From NCBI GenBank assembly GCA_022796875.1, contig JAAWJJ010000001.1, positions 1 to 64,000 of the forward strand: a stretch of 64,000 nucleotides of DNA. Reading direction: 5' to 3'. This DNA is from Eubacterium sp. GTDB lineage: Bacteria; Bacillota; Clostridia; Lachnospirales; Lachnospiraceae. Shown piece by piece: positions 8,462 to 15,349 of the stretch. The notes below the pieces were generated by a model. The model made no database searches, was not told where the DNA came from, and saw nothing but the letters and a program-made list of their open reading frames with translations. A program made the position numbers and the translations under genes. Positions within the stretch are counted from its first letter, which is position 1. Every line of letters begins with the position of its first letter.

Positions 8462-8626
8462 ATGAAAGAAATTTTTGAACAATATGGAGCAGCTATTATT
8501 ACGGTTATCGTTATTGTTGCGTTGGCAGCAGTAATCGGATTTTTATTAAGCAAGGACGGAACTGTGCAGAGAGAATTTGCAGAATTGCTGACCGGTTTTT
8601 TTGAACAGGTAAAACCTGCAAACTAA
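8462..8626 (+). CDS. tiny pilin-like membrane peptide (first of a family)
   Basis: 54 residues starting MKEIFEQYG, followed by a hydrophobic stretch (AAIITVIVIVALAAVIGFLL) and a short charged tail. The E-x-Y-G followed by a hydrophobic helix recalls the EYG segment at the start of mature Flp (Tad) pilins, but there is almost no leader before it. GGAGAAAAG precedes the ATG. It is the first gene of the operon, five bases ahead of the ATPase gene. Two shorter relatives with the same N-terminus lie at 11344 and 11530. Assignment as a structural subunit is inference. Confidence 0.72.
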   Translation: MKEIFEQYGAAIITVIVIVALAAVIGFLLSKDGTVQREFAELLTGFFEQVKPAN

Positions 8627-8630
8627 GCCT

Positions 8631-9698
8631 ATGGAATGGCTGGAAGAAAATCGGCAGCAGCTTGGTATATTTTATCCCTATTTGGCGGCAGATTCCGTAA
8701 CCGATATTGACTATAACGGAAATATGCTGTGGGTCACAGATTCCAGGCGTGGACGCTATAAAGTGGTTAATCATGGCATTACGCCGCTTTTTGTGGAAAA
8801 TTTTACAAACTGGACGGCCAACAATGTAAATCGTCCCTTTAACAAGGTGTTTAATATTCTGGAAGCAGAAACAGGAAATCTGCGGATCAGTATTTTACAT
8901 GAATCCGTAGCGGTATCCGGCAGGTCTATTTGTATCCGCAAGTCGCCGGACAGAGTGCGTCATACAGAACAAAGCCTTGTAGACAGCGGGTATTGCAGCA
9001 AAGAGGTGCTGACGTTTATCCGAAACTGCGTACAGGCAAGGATGAATCTTGTATTTTGCGGGGAACCGGGGGTCGGAAAAACGGAGTGCGCCCGTTTCTT
9101 TTCCCGATATATTCCTCCGGAAGACAGAGTAATTACCATAGAAGATACACTGGAACTGCATTATGCGCAGATCAACGGTGGAAAGGACTGTGTAGAATTA
9201 AAGATCGATGAAAAAAGTTTTGACTATACGGCGGCGATCAAAGCCAGCCTGCGCCAGAATCCGAAATGGATCATGCTTTCGGAAGCAAGATCACGGGAAG
9301 TCCGATATCTGCTGGAATGTTGGTCTACCGGAGTATATGGTTTTACGACAATGCATACGGACGATGTGCGGAAAATACCGGACAGGATTATGAACATGAT
9401 CGGAGATGAAATAGGATCCGAACGTCGGAAAAACGATATTTACGAGTTTGTCAATATCGGTATTTTGATCCGGCGCAGACAGACGGACGACCGGATCGAA
9501 CGTTATATTGATCAGGTCTGTATTTTCAGCCGCGAACAAATGCGCAATCAGGTGCAGATGCTGGTCGAAAATGGAAACTTCAGGGAAATTATGCTGCCGC
9601 AGTTTATGATCAGGAAATTAAAGCAGGCGAAAATCCAGGATCCGTTTGGTATTCGGGAAAAAAGCCTGACGCAGAATAATGAAAAGGGGGAAAGATGA
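8631..9698 (+). CDS. CpaF/TadA-like type II/IV secretion ATPase
   Basis: 355 residues. Walker A GEPGVGKT at 144-151, the Asp-box-like ITIEDTLEL at about 168-176, a Walker-B region IMLSEAR at 214-220, and the His-box GFTTMHTD at 237-244 identify a VirB11/CpaF hexameric ATPase. Such enzymes power assembly of pili or secretion from the cytoplasmic face of the membrane. The protein lacks the long N-terminal domain of many CpaF proteins. It overlaps the following TadB-like gene by four bases (ATGA), which implies translational coupling. Confidence 0.9.
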   Translation: MEWLEENRQQLGIFYPYLAADSVTDIDYNGNMLWVTDSRRGRYKVVNHGITPLFVENFTNWTANNVNRPFNKVFNILEAETGNLRISILHESVAVSGRSICIRKSPDRVRHTEQSLVDSGYCSKEVLTFIRNCVQARMNLVFCGEPGVGKTECARFFSRYIPPEDRVITIEDTLELHYAQINGGKDCVELKIDEKSFDYTAAIKASLRQNPKWIMLSEARSREVRYLLECWSTGVYGFTTMHTDDVRKIPDRIMNMIGDEIGSERRKNDIYEFVNIGILIRRRQTDDRIERYIDQVCIFSREQMRNQVQMLVENGNFREIMLPQFMIRKLKQAKIQDPFGIREKSLTQNNEKGER

Positions 9699-10978
9699 AA
9701 AAGAAAGAAATAAAATACGTGACAGGCCTGCTTGTTATTATGCTTGCCATATGCCTGTTATATCATCTTGGATGGCTGCTTACTGTGGTAATGCTGGCGG
9801 TAACGGCGTTTTCGATGCCGTTTTTACTGCGCTTTCGTGCGGAAAGAAGAGAGCATTTAGTACGGTTTGAGCAGTGCGGGCAATATCTGGAGCAGATGAT
9901 GTATTCCTTTCAGATGAATGGGAAAATATTGCTGGCGCTGACGGAAACGGAAAAAGTAATGGAGGAAGGGGAATGGAAAGACAGAATTCACAAAGCCTGC
10001 GATATTGTTTCTTTGTCCCTGTCTGAAAAAAATGTTTATGAAGACGCTTTTGCGGTCATAGAAGAAAAATACGGAAACAGCAGAATGGAAAATTTGCACC
10101 GGTTTTTTATACAAGTTGAGTTAAACGGCGGAGAATACAGGAGGTATCTGCAGTTGTTTATGGAAGACTGCAGCCACTGGATTGAGAGAATCGGTTTATT
10201 GAGAAAAGAAGTCATGCAAATGTACTGGAAAGTGGTGGCAGCTCTGGGGATTGCAGTCGGTATGTGTGCGATCGGCGATTATCTGCTTCCGTTTCAGTCG
10301 CAGGGAATGATTGCGGCGGCCGGCAAGGCAGTATCCGTCCTGTTTTTACTTGTGGTTATTGCGGTTTACCTTATTGTGAACAAACGCGTTGCGATTGACT
10401 GGCTGCATCGTGACCAGAGCAAAGGCGATAAGACAACAGAAGAATATGTACATCGGTTAGAGGAATATTCGCACGAAAAAGGACATCGGATCGGCCGGCG
10501 TATCCTGCTGCGCACGTTGGAACAAAGCGTAAAGGCGGCGTTTCCGCAGTGGCTGATGCAGGTAGCGTTGCTTTTACAGAAAAACAACGTGCAGGTATCT
10601 ATCATGCAGACGCTGCCGGCTGCGGCGGCAGTGATGCGTCCGGATATCGAAAAAATGGTAAAAGCGTTTGAATTTTGCCCGGAAGGAATTCTGCCGTATG
10701 AACAGTTTCTATCGCAATACGAAGATAAAAGTATCCGGCAGTCGATGAAAACGCTCTATTCCATTTCGGAGCTCGGATTTAAGGAAGGACAGCAGCAGAT
10801 TGAACTGTTATTGGAAAGAAACCAGAAAATGGCAGATCAGGCAGATAAGATGAAAAATGAAAATACACTGGCCGGAATGGTAGCCCTTTATCTGCTGCCA
10901 ATGTTAATCGGCGCGGTAAAACTGCTGTTTGATATGACGTTGTTTTTATTTGTTTTTTTCCAGAATATTGCTATGTAA
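9695..10978 (+). CDS. TadB/TadC-like inner-membrane platform protein
   Basis: 427 residues. It has two adjoining hydrophobic segments at about 10-50, a cytoplasmic helical region, a further pair at about 170-230, and a last hydrophobic stretch at the C-terminus (MVALYLLPMLIGAV to LFVFFQNIA). This is the layout of T2SF/TadB-TadC platform proteins that couple the ATPase to pilin extrusion. A canonical Tad system has two such proteins; only one is found here, and its size suggests it may combine both halves. Identification rests on topology and position, not on a strong motif. Confidence 0.7.
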   Translation: MKKKEIKYVTGLLVIMLAICLLYHLGWLLTVVMLAVTAFSMPFLLRFRAERREHLVRFEQCGQYLEQMMYSFQMNGKILLALTETEKVMEEGEWKDRIHKACDIVSLSLSEKNVYEDAFAVIEEKYGNSRMENLHRFFIQVELNGGEYRRYLQLFMEDCSHWIERIGLLRKEVMQMYWKVVAALGIAVGMCAIGDYLLPFQSQGMIAAAGKAVSVLFLLVVIAVYLIVNKRVAIDWLHRDQSKGDKTTEEYVHRLEEYSHEKGHRIGRRILLRTLEQSVKAAFPQWLMQVALLLQKNNVQVSIMQTLPAAAAVMRPDIEKMVKAFEFCPEGILPYEQFLSQYEDKSIRQSMKTLYSISELGFKEGQQQIELLLERNQKMADQADKMKNENTLAGMVALYLLPMLIGAVKLLFDMTLFLFVFFQNIAM

Positions 10979-10987
10979 GGAGGAAGT

Positions 10988-11308
10988 ATGAGTCAAATTG
11001 TAAAGGCCGGCCTGGGAGTTATTTTGCTGGTGCTTCTCACTGCATTTTCCATTATGTTTATCCGATTGCAGTGTGAAGTGCAGGCTGCCCAGAATTTTCA
11101 TGACGCGGTATTGGATGAGCTGGAGAACAGTTTTTACAATGCCGATGTATTAGCGGCATGTAAAGAACAAGCCAAAGAATACGGTTATCAACTGAATGTC
11201 AGTTTTTATGAAGAGGAAAATATAGCGGAAGTGGTGTTGGAGTATCCTTTTTGCCTGTCGGCGTTTGGAATAGAGAGGACGAAAACGTTAGTCGGATACA
11301 CCAATTAG
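10988..11308 (+). CDS. small protein with N-terminal membrane anchor, pilin-like
   Basis: 106 residues: a short polar N-terminus, one hydrophobic helix (VKAGLGVILLVLLTAFSIMFI), then a mixed alpha/beta extracytoplasmic region. The shape resembles TadE-like or DUF4320-like minor pseudopilins in Firmicute Tad clusters, but the similarity is too weak for a family call. AGGAGG lies just before the ATG, nine bases after the TadB-like gene. Confidence 0.65.
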   Translation: MSQIVKAGLGVILLVLLTAFSIMFIRLQCEVQAAQNFHDAVLDELENSFYNADVLAACKEQAKEYGYQLNVSFYEEENIAEVVLEYPFCLSAFGIERTKTLVGYTN

Positions 11309-11343
11309 CAGATCGGTCAATTACGGGAAAGGAAAGATACAGC

Positions 11344-11448
11344 ATGGAACAGATTATGGAAGAATACGGCGCCGCTGTTTTATATGTAATCGCCGGAACA
11401 GGAATTATCCGGGTTTTGATGAAAGTATTAGAAGCAGTGACAGTTTAA
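11344..11448 (+). CDS. 34-residue pilin-like peptide
   Basis: The sequence starts MEQIMEEYGAAVLYVIAG and is a single hydrophobic helix with a short tail. Its first ten residues match those of the peptides at 8462 and 11530 (M-x-x-I-x-E-x-Y-G). A GGAAAG-type site precedes the ATG. Translation is supported by conservation among the three copies and by tight packing in the operon, not by length. Confidence 0.62.
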   Translation: MEQIMEEYGAAVLYVIAGTGIIRVLMKVLEAVTV

Positions 11449-11529
11449 CACAACAGAAAATATACAACGTAAATAGACGCAATAGAACGTAAATGAACGT
11501 AAAAACGTGTTAGAAAGGAATAGAAACAT

Positions 11530-11673
11530 ATGAAAGAAATTATGGAAGAATATGGAAGTACGATTTTAGCAGTTTGCGGCACAATAACGATACTTGGGAT
11601 TTTGATTCAGCAGATTGGAAGCAACGGAGTATTCCGTACGCTGTTGGAATACTGGTGCAGTAATTTATGTTAA
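11530..11673 (+). CDS. 47-residue pilin-like peptide
   Basis: The sequence starts MKEIMEEYGSTILAVCGTIT, has one hydrophobic helix, and ends in a short amphipathic tail with two cysteines (WCSNLC). It shares its N-terminal motif with the peptides at 8462 and 11344. AAAGGAA lies upstream. The 80 bp before it contain several copies of AACGTAAA, a short local repeat. Confidence 0.65.
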   Translation: MKEIMEEYGSTILAVCGTITILGILIQQIGSNGVFRTLLEYWCSNLC

Positions 11674-11688
11674 AAGGAGTTGTTTTGA

Positions 11689-12198
11689 ATGAAAATTATA
11701 ACGGCGCAGTATGGGAAACTGATTCTTGCTGCAATCATGGGGGCAGCCGTTTTCGGGATGTGTATGGCTTTTTTGCTGACAGACGACGGCAGCCAGTCAT
11801 TAAGAGCGATAGCGACAGAGATGGCGGACGATATCCAGAACTATGAGATGCAAAAAAACCGCGCAGCGTTCCGGCAGTTTACCGATGTGAAAAAACCAAC
11901 AATCCGTTTTTGCTATGAAAAGGGAGGATTTTGTGCGCTGCATACGGGAGAACGGATAAAAATTGCAGATTGCATCTATGCGGCTGACAGTAGGGGAAAT
12001 GAACTGCATGGGCAGATTTTAACGGTCACAGACCAGAATGGAAACAGTTGTGAAGATGCATGGGAAGAAGAAACTCAGACTTTGTTTTTTACCCTTCCGG
12101 GCGTATATACAGTTACGGTAAGTGCAAAGGACAGCCTTGGAAAAGAATGTGTGGCCTCCATAGAGATTCCGGTCGAGGAAGTAAGGAGGTATGCATGA
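11689..12198 (+). CDS. membrane-anchored protein with Ig-like C-terminal fold
   Basis: 169 residues. The N-terminus MKIITAQYGKLILAA echoes the Q-Y-G plus hydrophobic helix of the tiny peptides, and the anchor is residues about 9-30. The exposed part ends in GVYTVTVSAKDSLGKE, a strand pattern of PKD/Ig-like bacterial domains. AAAGGAG precedes the ATG. It may be a minor pilin or adhesin tip, which is inference from position. The stop overlaps the next start (ATGA). Confidence 0.65.
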   Translation: MKIITAQYGKLILAAIMGAAVFGMCMAFLLTDDGSQSLRAIATEMADDIQNYEMQKNRAAFRQFTDVKKPTIRFCYEKGGFCALHTGERIKIADCIYAADSRGNELHGQILTVTDQNGNSCEDAWEEETQTLFFTLPGVYTVTVSAKDSLGKECVASIEIPVEEVRRYA

Positions 12199-12797
12199 AA
12201 AATATTATATTTGGAGGGGCAGGGATTGCAATCATCGTTATCGTATCGGCAATTCTGTTGTCTGTAACGGGGCGCGGCACTCGTTCCCACGAATTGAATC
12301 TGGCAGTGGCACGAGCGGTAAAAAATACGGTCCAGGCAGGATATGAACGGGCCTGTGAAGAAGGAAACAGCAAGGCTTTAACAGAAGAAATGACTGCCTA
12401 TCTGGGACAGGCGGTCTTACAATCCGTACATTCGGAAGCTTCCGTTGAAATTGATATTCTGGAAATGGATCCGGAAAAAGGAGTGGTTAGCGCAAAAGTG
12501 ACGGAAAAATTTACTTATCCGAACGGAAAAAAGGGGCAGGTAAGCGTCAGAAAAACAGCGATTGCGGACAGGCAAGCGCCGGAAGAAGCAAACAATTACA
12601 TAATCCGATATTATGTAAATGACTGGCTTTACAAAGAGTATTCCATATGCAAGGGAGATCCTATGATCGAGCCAAAAGCGCCGGTCATGCCCGGAAAACA
12701 GTTTAAAGGATGGATCAATAAAGCGAATCAGACAAAAAAGCCGGATACAGAAATGGAGGTAGATAAGAACTATGATTTTGAGGCGGTTTTTGAATAA
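12195..12797 (+). CDS. surface protein with Listeria-Bacteroides (Flg_new) repeat
   Basis: 200 residues from the ATG at 12195, chosen because AAGGAGG lies six bases upstream. It has an N-terminal anchor (IIFGGAGIAIIVIVSAILLS), a middle region of unknown fold, and a C-terminal segment YSICKGDPMIEPKAP then KQFKGWINKA and NYDFEAVFE. That pattern fits the InlB/Flg_new beta-grasp repeat of Gram-positive surface proteins. It belongs to the Tad-like operon and overlaps the next gene by 26 bp. Confidence 0.7.
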   Translation: MKNIIFGGAGIAIIVIVSAILLSVTGRGTRSHELNLAVARAVKNTVQAGYERACEEGNSKALTEEMTAYLGQAVLQSVHSEASVEIDILEMDPEKGVVSAKVTEKFTYPNGKKGQVSVRKTAIADRQAPEEANNYIIRYYVNDWLYKEYSICKGDPMIEPKAPVMPGKQFKGWINKANQTKKPDTEMEVDKNYDFEAVFE

Positions 12798-13560
12798 GGC
12801 GGCAGCTTGTACGGTTCTGTGCGCAATAGTTTCCGGAGTGTTTCTTATTCTGCCGGTGAATGTCAGCGCTGTTTCGGCAGAGGATATACAGGAAATTGCA
12901 GCGGGTGCGCAGGAAGATGCAGCGGGGCAAAACAGGACAGAACAGAGCCGGGCGGAACAAAAAAGGGCGGTACATATGTATCCTCTGTGGAATGAATATC
13001 CGTGTATTGACGCCGGGGACAGATACATCAGCATGGAAGAAATCGCATCCGGAAAAATTACCGAAGAGGAAATTTTGAATAAGATTACCGTAACGGATAA
13101 AGAAGACGGGACGGGAAGCGATCATTTGTTGCAAAATACCGATGAAAAAAAGTATATTGCCATTCCTGATTTTTCACAGGAAGAACTGGCGTCTTTTTTA
13201 CATGGCGGTTCAGTAAGCATTACGATACAGGCCGGGGATTCTGACGGATGCGTGACGCAAAAAAGGATTCGGCTGAATATTACGGATACAACGGCAAAAG
13301 AAGCGCCGCAAATGCAGGTACGTTTTGTAAATGAAGAATATCTGGATACGGTTGCGGAAAATTCAGTCTGGAAGCAGAGAGATGAATATCTGGAATTGTT
13401 GCAGAAAACTGTTGCAGAGAATAAAAAAGCCGGACAAAAACTGGTGTTTTCAGAAGAAAGCGTATCAGCGGCCAAACAGTATATCAGGGAAAACGGATAT
13501 GCGGGCAGCGGTAAAAAAGAGCAGCTTCAGTCGTTTTATCAGAAATTCTGTACTTTTTGA
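12772..13560 (+). CDS. secreted protein of unknown function, last gene of Tad-like operon
   Basis: 262 residues with a clear Sec signal peptide (RRFLNKAAACTVLCAIVSG, then LPVNVSAVSA). After a Q/E/A-rich linker comes a region with ITVTDKEDG and SVSITIQAGDSDG, reminiscent of cadherin-like or Ig-like surface folds, and a charged helical C-terminus. No LPXTG motif or membrane anchor is visible at the end. The start overlaps the previous gene, and a GGAGG site is present. It may be exported by the Tad-like machine or decorate the pilus. Confidence 0.7.
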   Translation: MILRRFLNKAAACTVLCAIVSGVFLILPVNVSAVSAEDIQEIAAGAQEDAAGQNRTEQSRAEQKRAVHMYPLWNEYPCIDAGDRYISMEEIASGKITEEEILNKITVTDKEDGTGSDHLLQNTDEKKYIAIPDFSQEELASFLHGGSVSITIQAGDSDGCVTQKRIRLNITDTTAKEAPQMQVRFVNEEYLDTVAENSVWKQRDEYLELLQKTVAENKKAGQKLVFSEESVSAAKQYIRENGYAGSGKKEQLQSFYQKFCTF

Positions 13561-13584
13561 TTTGTGGCGCGGTAATCCGGCCGT

Positions 13585-13692
13585 TCATTTTTGTCGTTTT
13601 AACCAGGAAAGTTTTTCCAGCAGGGATGCGAAATAATCCCAGCCTTTTCTGTTGAAAACAGGGCGGTATTTTTTTATTATGGTGCTATCCAT
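13585..13692 (-). CDS. possible 35-residue basic peptide
   Basis: The frame encodes MDSTIIKKYRPVFNRKGWDY and 15 more residues ending SWLKRQK. A strong AGGAGGG site lies seven bases before the ATG, unusually good for a chance frame. No family is recognised. It lies in the otherwise empty 13561-13908 interval. A TATAAT-like box at 13758-13763 on the plus strand probably serves the methyltransferase gene downstream. Confidence 0.35.
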   Translation of the reverse strand: MDSTIIKKYRPVFNRKGWDYFASLLEKLSWLKRQK

Positions 13693-13908
13693 TTTAAACC
13701 CTCCTTTCTTTTGTTAAAGGAATGAAATATTCCGGACTTATATAAAAGGAATTATGTTATAATGAGAAACAACCGGAAAGTAATTATTTTCATAGTTCAT
13801 AATATAGCGTAAAAATGGCAGAAAATCAATTTTAATATATTTTTTTGTGATGTATTATTTAGTTTTATTCCTGCTTGCAGGATGCGTGAAAAGTTTCAGG
13901 AGGGGAAA

Positions 13909-14823
13909 ATGATATATACATTAAATTATGATTCGCCGGTCGGACGGCTATTGTTAGCGGAAAAGGACGGTTCTTTAATCGGGCTCTGGATGGAAGGACA
14001 GAAATATTATCCGGCTTCTTTTCGGGAAGAAATGTCCGAAAAACCGGATTCTCCGGTGCTGTGCCAGACGAAACAGTGGCTTGACCGTTATTTTAGCGGA
14101 AACAAACCGCAGATTAATGAATTGCCGCTTTCTCCCGTGGGAAGTGAATTCCGTAAAGCAGTGTGGAAGATTCTTTGTGAAATACCATATGGCCAGACAA
14201 CAACTTATGGTGAGATTGCGCAGAAAATGGCGGAGGACAGAGGACTGGAAACCATGTCCGCACAGGCGGTCGGAGGCGCGGTAGGGCACAATCCTGTTTC
14301 TATTATTATTCCGTGCCATCGTGTGGTAGGCACAAACGGAAGCCTTACCGGTTATGCGGGAGGAATGGAAAAAAAGATCTGGCTTCTCACGTACGAAGGC
14401 GCAGATATGAATGGGTTGTTTATTCCAAAAAAAGAATCCAAAATTCGGAAAAAAACAGACGTCAGTTTTTTTAAGAGTCTTGTGGATCAGGACAGATGTC
14501 CTGTAGTGATCTGTGACCTGAAAAGCGAAATTCTTTATATGAATCCGTCTGCAGTAGAAAACTATGCGAAGTGGGGCGGAAGCAGGCTGATTGGAAAAAG
14601 TCTTCTGGATTGCCACAATCCTCAATCGCAGGAAAAGATTCAAAAAGTCCTGGATTGGTTTGCAGAAGAGGAGAGCCACAATATCGTATATACATTTCAC
14701 AATGAAAAGCAGAATAAAGACGTATATATGGTTGCTCTGCGCGATGGAGGCAAGCTGATCGGATATTATGAAAAGCATGAATACCGGAATCCGGAAACCA
14801 TGAAATTGTATGATTTAATTTGA
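13909..14823 (+). CDS. O6-methylguanine-DNA methyltransferase fused to PAS-like domain
   Basis: 304 residues from ATG 13909, preferred over the in-frame ATG 13882 because AGGAGGGG lies four bases upstream. Residues about 1-160 are a complete Ogt-type repair protein with the acceptor-cysteine motif IIPCHRVVG and the closing segment LTGYAGGMEKKIWLL. It removes alkyl groups from guanine O6 by suicide transfer. Residues about 190-304 form a PAS-like domain (DRCPVVICDLKSEILYMNPS, NEKQNKDVYMVALRDGG, YYEKHEYRN), otherwise found as a stand-alone protein in Clostridia. The PAS part could sense ligand or redox state. No frameshift separates the halves, so the fusion appears real. Confidence 0.88.
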   Translation: MIYTLNYDSPVGRLLLAEKDGSLIGLWMEGQKYYPASFREEMSEKPDSPVLCQTKQWLDRYFSGNKPQINELPLSPVGSEFRKAVWKILCEIPYGQTTTYGEIAQKMAEDRGLETMSAQAVGGAVGHNPVSIIIPCHRVVGTNGSLTGYAGGMEKKIWLLTYEGADMNGLFIPKKESKIRKKTDVSFFKSLVDQDRCPVVICDLKSEILYMNPSAVENYAKWGGSRLIGKSLLDCHNPQSQEKIQKVLDWFAEEESHNIVYTFHNEKQNKDVYMVALRDGGKLIGYYEKHEYRNPETMKLYDLI

Positions 14824-14837
14824 TATTACAGTGTACT

Positions 14838-14973
14838 CGTCAGTCAATATGGAGATAATCACATGCTTGCATGATGATTTTTCCATTTGTGCTGACGGAA
14901 AGAACGCCAGTTTATGAGCAAAGTTAGCTGCGAAGCAGCGAGAAAGCGCTGTAAGCGCTTTTGCGAATGGCGT
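14838..14973. other. two adjacent structured intergenic elements
   Basis: The first folds from CGTCAG (14838-14843) to CTGACG (14892-14897) with an inner stem around CATGC-TT-GCATG. The second runs from ACGCCA (14904-14909) to TGGCGT (14968-14973) and encloses two hairpins, GCTGC-gaa-GCAGC and AAGCGC-tgtaa-GCGCTT. They sit between the methyltransferase-PAS gene and the HipBA promoter. They could be a REP-type element, a terminator region or a small RNA; there is no strong T-run. Confidence 0.5.
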
Positions 14974-15016
14974 GGAGTGCATTGTAACATCCTGATCGTC
15001 AGTTATAAAATGAAAT

Positions 15017-15111
15017 TGACATAGCCGTACGACTAATATTATAATATTAGAATAGAAAATGAGCCGTACAGCTAAATAAATAGTAATAATTTCAAATTTC
15101 TCCGTACGGCG
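15017..15111 (+). promoter_or_regulatory. HipBA promoter with three operator half-sites
   Basis: TTGACA at 15017-15022 and TATAAT at 15040-15045 are exactly 17 bp apart. The word CCGTAC recurs at 15025, 15064 and 15102 at about 39-bp spacing, as GCCGTACGAC, GCCGTACAGC and CCGTACGGC; its ideal form, GCCGTACGGC, is a palindrome. The first copy lies between the -35 and -10 boxes. The spacing of nearly four helical turns suits cooperative autorepression by the downstream HipB-like protein. Confidence 0.75.
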
Positions 15112-15127
15112 TTTGGAGGTGCCTTGC

Positions 15128-15349
15128 ATGAAAGTTACAGGTGCAAAAGAATTTGGCGAGGAAATACGCAGACGCAGGAAAAAACTGAATTATACACAGA
15201 GATTTCTTTCGGAATTCAGCGGATTCAGTATTAGTTTCATATCTGACCTGGAACGTGGAAAACCTACGGCAGAACTTGAAAAAGCGTTGTATCTTGCAAA
15301 TTTGCTCGGGATGGATTTGAATTTTACAGTCAGGAATGAGATCGTATGA
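15128..15349 (+). CDS. hipB: HipB-like antitoxin (XRE family)
   Basis: 73 residues from ATG 15128, with GGAGGTG seven bases upstream; a TTG at 15113 is less likely. It is a single helix-turn-helix (IRRRRKKLNYTQRFLSEFSG, FSISFISDLERGKPTAELEKAL). It overlaps the HipA gene by four bases (ATGA), standard for an antitoxin-toxin pair. It presumably binds the repeated CCGTAC operators and neutralises HipA. Confidence 0.88.
   Translation: MKVTGAKEFGEEIRRRRKKLNYTQRFLSEFSGFSISFISDLERGKPTAELEKALYLANLLGMDLNFTVRNEIV

Noticed and set aside
12417..13034. 205-codon minus-strand frame opposite the Tad-like surface genes
   Set aside because: It is antisense to well-supported genes with ribosome sites, and has no recognisable domain.
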